A DNA stretch of 64,000 nucleotides from Candidatus Iainarchaeum sp. (GTDB lineage: Archaea > Iainarchaeota > Iainarchaeia > Iainarchaeales > UBA10219): NCBI GenBank assembly GCA_018304425.1, contig JAGVWE010000003.1, positions 124,001-188,000 on the forward strand, in the 5' to 3' direction. The translations under genes and the position numbers were made by a program. The notes below the pieces were generated by a model that searched no databases, was not told the DNA's origin, and was given only the letters and a program-made list of their open reading frames with translations. Positions 25,958-34,546 of this stretch are shown here, in pieces; positions within the stretch are counted from its first letter, which is position 1; each line of letters begins with the position of its first letter.

Positions 25958-26902
25958 ATGCGACGCATGCCGCCAGCCAAACGCCGGCCTTACCCCAACG
26001 CTTCCAACCTCGCCCCGGAAATCGCCGAACGTGGCAGGGCCTTTGACGACGCACCCGAACCCGGGCCACGTACGCGCAGGCAAGTCATCGCTGACGCCAA
26101 AGCCTACCTGCGCGCGGCAAGCACGGTGAAGAACAGGACGCCCGAACAGATACTGGATATCAAGCGGGCACGGCAGCGGCAAATGAGGAACCGGCGATGG
26201 CATCCAAGGTGGCGCTTGAAGAACCTCCTGAAACACGATGCAGAACTCCGCAAGGCCTACCACCGGCTGGGCCCCGCAACGCATGATTCCCCAAAACGCA
26301 TCCTGGGCAGGGCGCTTGCCGTCGCAGAAGCCGCAGAAATCGCAAGAGGGGGAACGGGGCGCACGGCCGTGCGGAGGGTCTTGGCCAAGCTACGGGCACA
26401 CTGGCCCCCCTATGTGACGGTAGCCGCCATGGCAGAGCTTAACCGAGCGGATCCGACTACCCGGCGGTTCACCCGCATCCGCAGCGAGAACCTGGCCAAC
26501 CCCAGCCAATTTCCAAAAGAAAAAAAGAACCGCATCGTGACTGCTTGGGAAACCGCGGGCAAGGAAATCAAGGGTGCCTGGCGGCGGCTGCGAGCGGAAG
26601 ATCGAAAGATATCGCTGGGCGACATCAGCTGGGTGCTGGTCGAACGCGGACTGAAAAGGCTGCCGCCCCGCAGGGACTCCCATCAGGCCTTTTTCACGGG
26701 ACTCACCAGCGAGCGAACACGGCCACTTGGGCTCTCACCGTTCCAGACCCTCGTGCTGGCCGAACTCCGGACTCCACAGTCCATCGTGGAGATTGCCGTG
26801 AAACTCGGCGTGGACCCGGCACAGGTGTCCCGCGCCCGCCTACGAATCCTGAGAAAGGCCGGCGTGTGGCGCCCTGAAAGACACCGGTCACCGGGAAGAT
26901 AG
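25958..26902 (+). CDS. Arg-rich orphan with C-terminal HTH
   Basis: 314 residues, very rich in Arg and Ala, with no signal or membrane helices. The last 60 residues look like a helix-turn-helix: LSPFQTLVLAELRTPQSIVEIAV in parts, then KLGVDPAQVSRARLRILRKAGVW. A nucleic-acid-binding role is inferred. The gene stands alone, between two unrelated minus and plus genes, and its GC-rich codon use matches the genome. Confidence 0.55.
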   Translation: MRRMPPAKRRPYPNASNLAPEIAERGRAFDDAPEPGPRTRRQVIADAKAYLRAASTVKNRTPEQILDIKRARQRQMRNRRWHPRWRLKNLLKHDAELRKAYHRLGPATHDSPKRILGRALAVAEAAEIARGGTGRTAVRRVLAKLRAHWPPYVTVAAMAELNRADPTTRRFTRIRSENLANPSQFPKEKKNRIVTAWETAGKEIKGAWRRLRAEDRKISLGDISWVLVERGLKRLPPRRDSHQAFFTGLTSERTRPLGLSPFQTLVLAELRTPQSIVEIAVKLGVDPAQVSRARLRILRKAGVWRPERHRSPGR

Positions 26903-26955
26903 CCTGCACCTTTAAATAGTTCCTCGGCCCAGATGGTATAGCTCCCAAGAATTGT

Positions 26956-27327
26956 TTGAATCCAGTGATTGCCTTGCAGGTTGGAGAGTTGCGGCCTTAC
27001 GCGAAAAAAGTGGAAGTAATCGTCAAAGTACTCGACAAGAACGAGGCCAGGGAAGTCCACTCCAAGCTTGACAACCGAAACCACTCCGTCACCGAGGCGC
27101 TCGTCGGGGATTCCTCGGGAACCATCCTGCTCACTCTCTGGGATGACGCCATCGACAAGCTCGTCACCGGCAAATGCTACAAGCTCTCCAACGCCTTCAC
27201 GTCTCTCTTCAAGAACACGCTGCGCTTGAACCTCGGCAGGTACGGCAAGCTCGAAGATCACCCCGAAGACGTGGCAGCCAACGCCCACCACAACCTGTCC
27301 GAGAAAGAGTTCGAGGGCCGAGGGTAA
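26956..27327 (+). CDS. OB-fold ssDNA-binding protein, RPA/SOSS-B type
   Basis: About 123 residues forming one OB fold. The diagnostic parts are VGELRPYAKKVEVIVKVLDK, VTEALVGDSSGTILLTLWDD and SLFKNTLRLNLGRYGKLED. This matches archaeal single-OB proteins related to RPA and human SOSS-B. It should bind single-stranded DNA or RNA. There is no ATG: the start is a TTG at 26956 or a GTG at 26965. The TATA box TTTAAATAG at about 26911 puts transcription near 26938. Confidence 0.85.
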   Translation: MNPVIALQVGELRPYAKKVEVIVKVLDKNEAREVHSKLDNRNHSVTEALVGDSSGTILLTLWDDAIDKLVTGKCYKLSNAFTSLFKNTLRLNLGRYGKLEDHPEDVAANAHHNLSEKEFEGRG

Positions 27328-27346
27328 GGTTGCGGGCCGGCGGGCT

Positions 27347-28336
27347 TCAGGACGGGAGTTCCTGGCCGGGAAACTTGGCGGCGAAACGGCGACGCAGTTC
27401 GACCACGTCTGCCCGGCTGAAATGGGCCGGGTGGGTGCGCAAGAGCCTCGAGAGCGCGGTGACGTCGGCCCCTCCAGGATTCCGGGCACTGGCCAAAAGG
27501 AGTGCGGCAGCCCGGACATAGTGCTTTTTTTCATAGGCCTTCGCAATGGCAGCGGCATAGCGGTTCTTCGGGGACTGGATTCTACCGGGACGCTTCCGAG
27601 AAAGCGAATAGGGCACTTCGGGGAGCGGCTCGTGGAAGCGCAGACGATAATTCCGCCGGACAATCTCTCGCTCGGTCTCCCTCAGCGGGGTCTCCAAAGA
27701 GGCGTTCCCGAAGATCAGCCGGATCTTGATTCTCGCCCCTGGAGTGCCTTCGAGGATATACCATTGCAACGCATCGAACACCCTTCCATCCCTCATCGCG
27801 GCTGCCCCCTCTTCCTCGTATCGCTCGGCCGGCCGAAGCATGCTGCTCAGCGACCTGGTGGTCTCAGGCTCGACGTAGCGAGGACTCACGTCCCCAGATG
27901 AAAGCCATGCGCGCACGCGCTCCGACATCCGGTGGATGGTGCCGAACTCGTCGCAATAGGGGCCGAGCGCCTCGACGAGTTCCCTCGCTTTTTCGTGGTC
28001 GGTCTTCGCCAGGTGCTCCGCGACCGCCAGGGCCTTCTGCTGCAGGTAACGTCTGAAGGTCTGCCTGACGCTGGCGTCGCGGATGGCGAGGAAGTTCTCG
28101 GCCAAGCGGAACCACTTGTACACGTCCGGGACCTCGACCCCGGTGTTCCGGAAGAAGGTCCGTGCCCTCCGCTCCGCGAGCTCGTGCCGGCCGTGCAGGA
28201 AATCTAAGTCCACGGCAGCGGAGACCGCATCGAGGGCCTTGGAGAGAGTCCTCTGCAGGGTTACCCGTTTCGCCTCAGGCAGTTTCCCACGCCCGCGGGT
28301 GAGGCCATGCCGTGCCCTGGAGGGAATCGCCGCCAT
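27347..28336 (-). CDS. Arg-rich orphan protein
   Basis: 329 residues, basic, alpha-helical in appearance, without signal or membrane segments. Recognisable pieces are only compositional (RGRGKLPEAKRVTLQRTL, YAAAIAKAYEKKHYVRAAALLLASA in parts), the latter recalling a helical repeat. No family assigned. A TATA-like ATTAAATAG lies about 28 nt before the ATG inside an 8-bp inverted repeat, so leaderless expression under local control is likely. Confidence 0.5.
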   Translation of the reverse strand: MAAIPSRARHGLTRGRGKLPEAKRVTLQRTLSKALDAVSAAVDLDFLHGRHELAERRARTFFRNTGVEVPDVYKWFRLAENFLAIRDASVRQTFRRYLQQKALAVAEHLAKTDHEKARELVEALGPYCDEFGTIHRMSERVRAWLSSGDVSPRYVEPETTRSLSSMLRPAERYEEEGAAAMRDGRVFDALQWYILEGTPGARIKIRLIFGNASLETPLRETEREIVRRNYRLRFHEPLPEVPYSLSRKRPGRIQSPKNRYAAAIAKAYEKKHYVRAAALLLASARNPGGADVTALSRLLRTHPAHFSRADVVELRRRFAAKFPGQELPS

Positions 28337-28353
28337 GCAAAAACTAGCCTCCG

Positions 28354-28384
28354 CCCCCCTATTTAATCGTTTCGAGTAGGGGGG
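28354..28384. promoter_or_regulatory. inverted repeat around a TATA box; rest of 28385-28592 non-coding
   Basis: CCCCCCTA and TAGGGGGG form 8-bp arms around the TATA element of the preceding minus-strand gene. The following 200 bp up to tRNA-Ile have no gene. They hold a second TATA-like CTTAAAACC near 28412, a GAAGG-GG-CCTTC hairpin near 28490 and the tRNA's own TTTTTTAAACC near 28550. A small RNA there is possible but I cannot identify one. Confidence 0.35.
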
Positions 28385-28592
28385 TGGACGGGACCAAGGC
28401 CCGGAGCACTCCTTAAAACCCTTTCTCCCCCCAAACTGAGTCTATGAACGGCAGAAGGGATCTAGAAATACTCCGGCAAATACCTCTCAGAAGGGGCCTT
28501 CGGCAAATTCTGCGGTACTAGCGCCGCGCCCAGCCGTTCGAATACCCCGTTTTTTAAACCTGTTTCCCTTGAAAACAATGGAACTAGGCCCG

Positions 28593-28666
28593 GGGCCCGT
28601 AGCTCAGCCTGGCAGAGCATTGGTCTTATACACCAAGCGCCGGCGGTTCAAATCCGCCCGGGCCCA
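28593..28666 (+). tRNA. tRNA-Ile(UAU)
   Basis: The full cloverleaf folds: acceptor GGGCCCG/CGGGCCC, D-stem GCTC/GAGC, anticodon stem TTGGT/ACCAA, T-stem GGCGG/CCGCC with loop TTCAAAT, discriminator A. The anticodon loop CTTATAC gives anticodon TAT, which reads AUA. CCA is not encoded and there is no intron. The gene lies 23 bp before ileS, which supports isoleucine identity. Most archaea instead read AUA with a CAU tRNA modified to agmatidine. Confidence 0.93.
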
Positions 28667-28689
28667 TTCCAGCGCGAGGCGCTCAACCC

Positions 28690-31593
28690 ATGACCGACAA
28701 GAAAAACCTGGAGCCCTTCACCCTCCAAAAAGAAGAAGAAGTGAAGGCCTTCTGGAAGCAGGCGGGCGTTCCCGAAAAGGTGCGGAAGCAGCACGCGGGC
28801 AAGGGCAAGCCCTATTACTTCATGGACGGGCCGCCTTACGCGACCGGCCACATCCACATGGGAACGGCCTTGAACAAGGTGTTGAAGGACGTGGCTTTGC
28901 GCTCCAAGCGCATGGAGGGCTTCGATGTCTTCGACCGGCCCGGCTATGACACGCATGGCCTGCCCATCGAGCACCAAATCGAGAAGGAACTGGGCTTCAA
29001 GGTGAAAGCCGACATCGAACGGTTTGGGGTCAAGCCCTTCGTGGAGAAATGCAGGGAGTACGCGACGCGCTTCATCGGCACCATGAACGAGGAATTCGGG
29101 AACCTCGGCGTGTGGATGGACTGGAAGAACCCGTACCTGACGCTGAGCAACGAGTACGTGGAAGCCATCTGGTGGACGTTCAAGACCGCCTACGAAAAGG
29201 ACTTGTTGTACTTGGACAGCTACTCGGTGCACGTATGCCCCCGGTGCGCGACCGCCGTGGCGTACAACGAGATAGAGTATTCCAAGGTCGGCGACGCCAG
29301 CGTCTACTACAAGCTGACCCTAAAAGACCAGCCCAACACCCACCTGGCGGTGTGGACGACCACCCCTTGGACCATCCCCGCCAACCGCGGGGTCATGGTG
29401 CATCCAGACTACGAGTACGCTTTCGTGGAAACCAGGGAGCACGGCACCCTGGTGGTCGCGAAGGACCTGGTCTCCAAGCTCATGCCCAAGTTCGGCGTCA
29501 AAGAGCACCGCGTGACGCAGGTGAAGAAGGGAGCCGAATTGGTTGGTCTCCGGTATTCCGACCCGCTTGGCAAGCACATGAAAATGTCGTACACGGAAAA
29601 GGATTTGCGCGTCATCCCAAGCCCCCGCTACGTGAACCTCACGGATGGAACTGGCTTGGTGCACTGCGCGCCCGGCCACGGAAGGGAGGACTACGAGGAA
29701 GGCAAGCGCCACGGCCTGAGCATCGCGTGCCCCGTGGACCTCACGGGCACGCTGAAACCCGAAACCGGGAAGTACGCGGGCAAGCGCGCGAAAATCGTGG
29801 ACGCGGAAATCGTGGAAGACTTGAAAGCCGATGGCTTCGTGTTGGGCGAGGAAAAGTACGTGCACGATTATCCCTTCTGCTGGCGGTGCAAGCAGGCCCT
29901 GCTCATGCTGGCCGTGCCCCAGTGGTTTTTCCGCGTGACCAAGCTGCGCGAAAAGATGCTGAAAGAAAACGAGGAAGTCAACTGGGTGCCGGGCTGGATG
30001 AAGGACCGCATGAAGAACTGGCTCGAGAACCTGGGCGACTGGCCGGTTTCCAGGGAACGCTACTGGGGGACGCCGCTGCCCATCTGGCAATGCGGTGCCG
30101 CCGATGCCCCGGGCTGCGGGCACATCGAGGTGTTCGGTTCGGTGGCCGAGCTGGGCGGGAAAGCCAGGCTACCCAAGGAACTGAATCTACACAAGCCGGA
30201 GATTGACGGAATAACCTTCCCCTGCCTCAAGTGCCGCAAGGAGATGAAGCGCATCCCCCACGTCCTAGACGTCTGGTTCGACGCGGGAGTTTCCTCTTGG
30301 GGGGCACTTGACTACTCGAGGGACGACCAACTGTTCAAGCGCTATTGGCCGGCCGACCTCAACATCGAGGGCACGGACCAGGTGCGGGGCTGGTGGAACT
30401 CCGAAATCATCACTTCCACGATTTGCTTTGACGCCAAGCCCTTCAAGAACATCGCCGTGCACGGCATGGTGCTGGACATCACGGGCAGCAAGATGTCCAA
30501 GTCAAAGGGCAACGTGATTGGGCCCGCGGAAGTCATCGCCAAACACAACCGCGACTACTTGCGCTACTTTTTGGTCAGCGAGAGCCGGGGAGAGGACTTC
30601 AACTTCTCGTGGGATGCCTTCAAGGACATCGGGCGGTTCTTCAACATCCTGTGGAACACGTATAACTTCGCGCAAATGTACGCGTTCGTGGACTTCAAGG
30701 AATCCGCGGCGAAGGCGAAGCTGAACGTCGAAGACCAGTGGATTCTCAGCAAAATGAATTCCCTGGTGAAGAAAGTGCGGGAAGCCTATGACTCCTACGA
30801 GTATTTCAAGGCCCCGGATGCCATCAACCGGTTCGTGTTGGAGGACCTGAGCCGCACCTATGTCAAGCTCATCCGCGACCGCGTTGGAACAAAGGACGGG
30901 CGGGGCGCCGAGGAAACGCTCAACTACTGCCTCGTGACCCTGGCCCGGCTGTTGGCGCCCATTACCCCCCACGTGACCGAATACGTGTACCAGCACTTTA
31001 AGGGGCCAAGCCTTCCGGAAAGCATCCACTTGCTGTCCTTGCCGGAACCCGAGGAAAAGCGGATGGACGCGGGCCTGGAAAAGGAAATGGAGTTGGCCAT
31101 GGAAATCGCGCAAGCCACGCTGGCCTTGCGCGAGGAAAAGAAGCTGCGCCTGCGCTGGCCGCTCAACGAGTTGGTCGTGCAGTCGAAGGACGGAAGGGGC
31201 GTAGGGCGCGCCGCGGGCATCCTGGCCACGATGTGCAACGTGAAAAAGGTTTCCGAGGCCACGACGGCCCCCAAGGGAGAGTATGCCAGCAAGCCTGTCG
31301 ACGAGTTGACTCTGCACCTCAACACGGCTGCCGATGAAAGGCTGCGCGACGAGTGGGAGGTCAGGGAACTGGTGCGGCGCGTGCAGGAACTGAGGAAAGA
31401 AGCAAAGCTCCAGCCCGGCCAAAAAGTGGACTTGCTGATTGCCTGCGACGACGGCAAATTCCTCGAAGCCCACCGGAAGGCCGTCGAGGAAGAGACGCAC
31501 ACGCGGTTTGTGAACGGCGAGGGCCTGCCCCCAGCAGGGGAGAAACGCGAGAAGCTATTGGACCGCGTGTTCTACGTCAAGCTGAAGCCCTAG
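28690..31593 (+). CDS. ileS: isoleucyl-tRNA synthetase
   Basis: 967 residues, class Ia synthetase. The HIGH-type motif is PPYATGHIHMGTALNK and the KMSKS motif is DITGSKMSKSKGNV. The editing domain lies in between (VWTTTPWTIPANRGV). FDVFDRPGYDTHGLP and GTDQVRGWWNSE fit IleRS. The C-terminus has the anticodon-binding helical bundle and a short tail of archaeal type. The ATG follows tRNA-Ile closely, so both are probably made as one transcript and then separated by tRNA 3' processing. Confidence 0.97.
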   Translation: MTDKKNLEPFTLQKEEEVKAFWKQAGVPEKVRKQHAGKGKPYYFMDGPPYATGHIHMGTALNKVLKDVALRSKRMEGFDVFDRPGYDTHGLPIEHQIEKELGFKVKADIERFGVKPFVEKCREYATRFIGTMNEEFGNLGVWMDWKNPYLTLSNEYVEAIWWTFKTAYEKDLLYLDSYSVHVCPRCATAVAYNEIEYSKVGDASVYYKLTLKDQPNTHLAVWTTTPWTIPANRGVMVHPDYEYAFVETREHGTLVVAKDLVSKLMPKFGVKEHRVTQVKKGAELVGLRYSDPLGKHMKMSYTEKDLRVIPSPRYVNLTDGTGLVHCAPGHGREDYEEGKRHGLSIACPVDLTGTLKPETGKYAGKRAKIVDAEIVEDLKADGFVLGEEKYVHDYPFCWRCKQALLMLAVPQWFFRVTKLREKMLKENEEVNWVPGWMKDRMKNWLENLGDWPVSRERYWGTPLPIWQCGAADAPGCGHIEVFGSVAELGGKARLPKELNLHKPEIDGITFPCLKCRKEMKRIPHVLDVWFDAGVSSWGALDYSRDDQLFKRYWPADLNIEGTDQVRGWWNSEIITSTICFDAKPFKNIAVHGMVLDITGSKMSKSKGNVIGPAEVIAKHNRDYLRYFLVSESRGEDFNFSWDAFKDIGRFFNILWNTYNFAQMYAFVDFKESAAKAKLNVEDQWILSKMNSLVKKVREAYDSYEYFKAPDAINRFVLEDLSRTYVKLIRDRVGTKDGRGAEETLNYCLVTLARLLAPITPHVTEYVYQHFKGPSLPESIHLLSLPEPEEKRMDAGLEKEMELAMEIAQATLALREEKKLRLRWPLNELVVQSKDGRGVGRAAGILATMCNVKKVSEATTAPKGEYASKPVDELTLHLNTAADERLRDEWEVRELVRRVQELRKEAKLQPGQKVDLLIACDDGKFLEAHRKAVEEETHTRFVNGEGLPPAGEKREKLLDRVFYVKLKP

Positions 31594-31655
31594 TTATCGG
31601 CAATCGACGAAGTAAGTTTATTAAGCAGGTGGGTGCCATTAGTTCCGGAGAATGC

Positions 31656-31805
31656 ATGGGTTGGCTAGGATTTCCAAAATACCAGTGGCGCGGATTAAGC
31701 TATCTACTGGTGATTGGTGGCATCGGCTTGTTGCTCCTCAAAGAATACGCGGTGGGCGCCCCCTTGATAATCATTGGCGGCTTGATAGGAATAACCAATG
31801 GGTAA
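31656..31805 (+). CDS. 49-residue membrane protein
   Basis: 49 residues with two hydrophobic helices (LSYLLVIGGIGLLLL and GAPLIIIGGLIGI). The ATG MGWLGFPKYQW has GGAG 5 bp upstream, and AGTTTATTAAG near 31614 may be its TATA. Its stop overlaps the start of the next small membrane gene by a few bases. A pair of tiny membrane proteins of unknown role. Confidence 0.55.
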   Translation: MGWLGFPKYQWRGLSYLLVIGGIGLLLLKEYAVGAPLIIIGGLIGITNG

Positions 31806-32127
31806 GAACATGAATCCGAGGGAATCACGAGCATTTGGTGCCGGAAAACTGAAGCACGACCGCATGATTAAAATCACGGCCCTGGTGCTCACTTTCGGCG
31901 GCTCCATTCTTGCCGGCCTCGCATTCAATGAAAAAATCCTGCTTCCCGCAAGCAAGGAAATAATCATCGTATTGTTGGCAGGCATCCTGTTCCTGTTGCT
32001 GCTTTTCCAAAACGCGAAGTTGAACGCGCTGGAACAAATTTTGGGCTGGGATGAAAAAGCCGAAGAAGGAAAGATGAATCTGCTCGCCCGGTGGATTGAC
32101 AAAGCAATTAAGCCAATCACAAGATAA
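31798..32127 (+). CDS. small two-helix membrane protein
   Basis: 109 residues from ATG MGKNMNPRES (the inner Met is possible). Two helices (about 25-45 and 53-72) are followed by a charged cytoplasmic tail LGWDEKAEEGKMNLLARWIDKAI. It overlaps the preceding small membrane gene and so is coupled to it. Base composition is more A/T-rich than neighbouring genes. No family recognised. Confidence 0.6.
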   Translation: MGKNMNPRESRAFGAGKLKHDRMIKITALVLTFGGSILAGLAFNEKILLPASKEIIIVLLAGILFLLLLFQNAKLNALEQILGWDEKAEEGKMNLLARWIDKAIKPITR

Positions 32128-32133
32128 CAGAAG

Positions 32134-33294
32134 CTATTCGCCCTGACCCGCCACGTACTCCCCATAGTCGAAGTGCAGGTATTTCAGTACCTCGTTTTCG
32201 TCTTCGTGGCGCGTGTAAACCGTGGAGAAAAACGGGTACTGGGTGTGGTCCACGACGACGTAGTCCAGGACTTCGCGGAAGGTTTGCTTGAACTTTTCGT
32301 GGTCAACCGAGTAATGGCTTGGCAGGCCCTTTTTGGGGCGCTGGCCCAAGACGAAGGCATAGGTCCGGTCATCTGGTTTGGATAGGATGTGCTTCCAGTC
32401 GGGTGCCTGGCCTTCGAAGAAGTGCCGGTACTCGTTCACGCCGAAGGCATGGAAGGACAAATCGGCGAGGCCGAAGCCGCCAAACCGGAGGGGGTTGACT
32501 TCAATGGGGCGGAGGCCCTTCCGGGTCAAGCGGAACTCGAAGTGCACGGGAAAAGAAGCCAGCGGCGCCAGGGACCCGAGTTTTCCGAGGAAAGCCGTGA
32601 CCGATTCCAATAACCGGCGCAACAGGGCGTGGCTCGTATAGTACACGACGTTCCGCGAGTCCTCGGGCGAGGCAAACGGGTGCTTGGAGAGGCCGACCAC
32701 GGCGGGTTTGCCGCGCGTGTCAAAGAAGGCATCGCACGCAAACTCCTCTCCCTCGATGAAGTCCTCGACCAGGAACTTGTCCGCGTTGAGCACGGCGTCA
32801 TTGAACGAGCCCTGGAAGGCGCTGATTTCGGCGAGGACCCTTGGAACGGCGTCATCCCACTCGGCTTGACCTGAAACCCTGGCGTTGCCGCGGCCGCAAA
32901 AGCCAATTGAGGGCTTGAGGAACAGCGTCCTCCCGGCAGGCACGTGGAAGCCGGCGAGTTCCCCGCGTGTCAACTCGGCGAAAAAGAAGTCCGGAAACCA
33001 GGCGCGGAGTTTTTCCCGCAAGGCAGCCTTGTCCTTGAAAACCGTTATCGCATCCACCAGTGGCTTCCGCCCGGACGCGTACACGAGCGGAAGCGAGTCC
33101 TCGGCATTCGAGTACACCACGGTGTCGGGCGCGGCCAGCAATGCCTTGGCCCTGGCTTCATCCACGAAGGACAGGTTGACGGGAAGCAGGGCGCGGAGTT
33201 CCTTGGAGGCATGCACGGGAACCCGGTACTTGGCCAGGGTCTCCAACAACAACCTGGAAAGAAAGGACTTGGACAACAAGCACAAGGCGTTCAT
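32134..33294 (-). CDS. ATP-grasp domain protein
   Basis: 386 residues. The N-terminal pre-ATP-grasp part precedes LFLKPSIGFCGRGNARVSG, a Lys and Gly-rich nucleotide-binding stretch. FLVEDFIEGEEFACDAFFD and the metal-binding FEFRLTRKGLRPIEVNPLRFGG follow. These are the hallmarks of ATP-grasp ligases that join a carboxylate and an amine. Substrate unknown. It follows deoxyhypusine synthase by 31 bp, with its own TATA (CTTTAAAAGG) overlapping that gene's end. Confidence 0.82.
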   Translation of the reverse strand: MNALCLLSKSFLSRLLLETLAKYRVPVHASKELRALLPVNLSFVDEARAKALLAAPDTVVYSNAEDSLPLVYASGRKPLVDAITVFKDKAALREKLRAWFPDFFFAELTRGELAGFHVPAGRTLFLKPSIGFCGRGNARVSGQAEWDDAVPRVLAEISAFQGSFNDAVLNADKFLVEDFIEGEEFACDAFFDTRGKPAVVGLSKHPFASPEDSRNVVYYTSHALLRRLLESVTAFLGKLGSLAPLASFPVHFEFRLTRKGLRPIEVNPLRFGGFGLADLSFHAFGVNEYRHFFEGQAPDWKHILSKPDDRTYAFVLGQRPKKGLPSHYSVDHEKFKQTFREVLDYVVVDHTQYPFFSTVYTRHEDENEVLKYLHFDYGEYVAGQGE

Positions 33295-33325
33295 GGCGTT
33301 TGTACAAGGTAGAGGGCAACGCCTT

Positions 33326-34303
33326 TTAAAGATTGACCCACGCCCAGGCCAGCAGCGGGAAGACGAGGGTGGCCTCGGCCTCGATGGCCACCGCGTTGCG
33401 CTGGTCTTTGAGCTTGTTCCAGCTCACGGCCTCCTTGGGCAGGGCCCCGGACAGGCTGCCATCGTATTGGGTGCCCGTGGAAACGTAAACCGCGTAATCC
33501 AGGCCGTCGCGGAGGATGGCCGCGCCAATGAGGTGGTGCTTGGCGATGCCGCCCCCAAGGATAACTCCGCCAACCTTATCAGGCTGGAGGATTTGGTCGT
33601 AGAACTTGGTGACGTCGGCCGCCTGGTCGATGACCAGCTTCTCGCGCTTGCCTTGGTTGAAGAAGTAAAAGTGGTCGCCCATGGCCCCGTCCACAAAGCC
33701 CGGGCAGTAGATGGGAATGCGGTTCTGGGTGGCCCAATGGAGCACGGAGTGCTTGTCCTGGATTTCCTTGCCCAACTCGAAGACGTAGTCGCTGGGCGCC
33801 CAGATGCGCTTCTGCGCGTAGCGCTTTTCGATGAACTTCGTGTGGAAGGCCTCGAAGTCCACGTAGTGGTCGTCGGGCACGAAGAGGTTGCCGATGCGGT
33901 TGAGCTTGTTGGCCTTGACTTCCGAGTCATTCACTTCAAAGTCGCCGACCCGGAACGGGTGCCTGGACTTGATGCAGTCCTCTTCGATGGCGCCGGTGGA
34001 GGTGACGATGGCCGCAACCAACTTGTGTCTGACCAACTGGGCGATGATCTCCCGGAGGCCGGACGAAACCATGTTGGATGTGAGCGACAGGAAGACCGCG
34101 GCCTGGTCTTTTTTCATGCGCTGGACCAATTCGACGGCGCGGCCGAGGTTCGAGGCCTGGAAGCCGAGCGAGGAATAGTGGCCGAGCAGTTGCCTGACGG
34201 AAAGGTTCTTGTCGAGCGCGAAGCCCTGCACGGGCGGAAGCTGTTGGAGGTCGATGGACTTGCTTGCCTTGCGGCGGCGGAAGCTGGGGTTCTTTTGAGT
34301 CAT
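33326..34303 (-). CDS. dys: deoxyhypusine synthase
   Basis: 325 residues from the ATG MTQKNPSF; a GTG three codons earlier is unlikely. Conserved parts: LTSNMVSSGLREIIAQLV, VTSTGAIEEDCIKS, PIYCPGFVDGAMGDHF, GGVILGGGIAKHH, and the catalytic region AVSWNKLKDQ, whose Lys forms the enzyme-imine. The enzyme moves aminobutyl from spermidine onto aIF5A. It starts 19 bp after the Sec61-beta gene and shares its operon. Confidence 0.95.
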   Translation of the reverse strand: MTQKNPSFRRRKASKSIDLQQLPPVQGFALDKNLSVRQLLGHYSSLGFQASNLGRAVELVQRMKKDQAAVFLSLTSNMVSSGLREIIAQLVRHKLVAAIVTSTGAIEEDCIKSRHPFRVGDFEVNDSEVKANKLNRIGNLFVPDDHYVDFEAFHTKFIEKRYAQKRIWAPSDYVFELGKEIQDKHSVLHWATQNRIPIYCPGFVDGAMGDHFYFFNQGKREKLVIDQAADVTKFYDQILQPDKVGGVILGGGIAKHHLIGAAILRDGLDYAVYVSTGTQYDGSLSGALPKEAVSWNKLKDQRNAVAIEAEATLVFPLLAWAWVNL

Positions 34304-34322
34304 GGAAAACACGAAAAAGCGG

Positions 34323-34493
34323 TTACCCGGCCACTAGGTGGATGGCTAGGACGATGGCCGAGAACGCGCCCGCAAAGAGCACCACGAATTCGGGGGTGAG
34401 CTTGGGGCCCGCGGTGTCCGCGTCGAAGAACCGCATGATGCCGATGCTGGAGCTCGGAGCCGAGACCCCACCGGAAGTGCGCTGGAACTTCAT
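34323..34493 (-). CDS. preprotein translocase Sec61-beta subunit
   Basis: 56 residues. The archaeal Sec61-beta layout is clear: a Ser/Gly-rich N-terminus (TSGGVSAPSSSIGIMRFFD), the conserved GPKLTPEFVV and one tail-anchoring helix ending AIHLVAG. It joins SecY and SecE in the protein-conducting channel. CTATAAAAG about 25 nt upstream predicts a leaderless message, and the same element can drive the divergent gene. It heads an operon with deoxyhypusine synthase. Confidence 0.9.
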   Translation of the reverse strand: MKFQRTSGGVSAPSSSIGIMRFFDADTAGPKLTPEFVVLFAGAFSAIVLAIHLVAG

Positions 34494-34513
34494 TTTAACG
34501 CCTCAATAGAAGG

Positions 34514-34523
34514 CTTTTATAGG
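34514..34523. promoter_or_regulatory. TATA element shared by Sec61-beta and divergent gene
   Basis: CTTTTATAGG on the plus strand is 29 nt before the plus-strand ATG, and its complement CCTATAAAAG is 25 nt before the Sec61-beta ATG. The spacing fits archaeal leaderless promoters in both directions. Confidence 0.5.
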
Positions 34524-34546
34524 AGAAGGTTTAAAATATATCCTAT

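Noticed and set aside
28412-28545. Possible small RNA before tRNA-Ile
   Set aside because: There is a TATA-like motif and short stems, but no known motif, repeat copy or strong structure.
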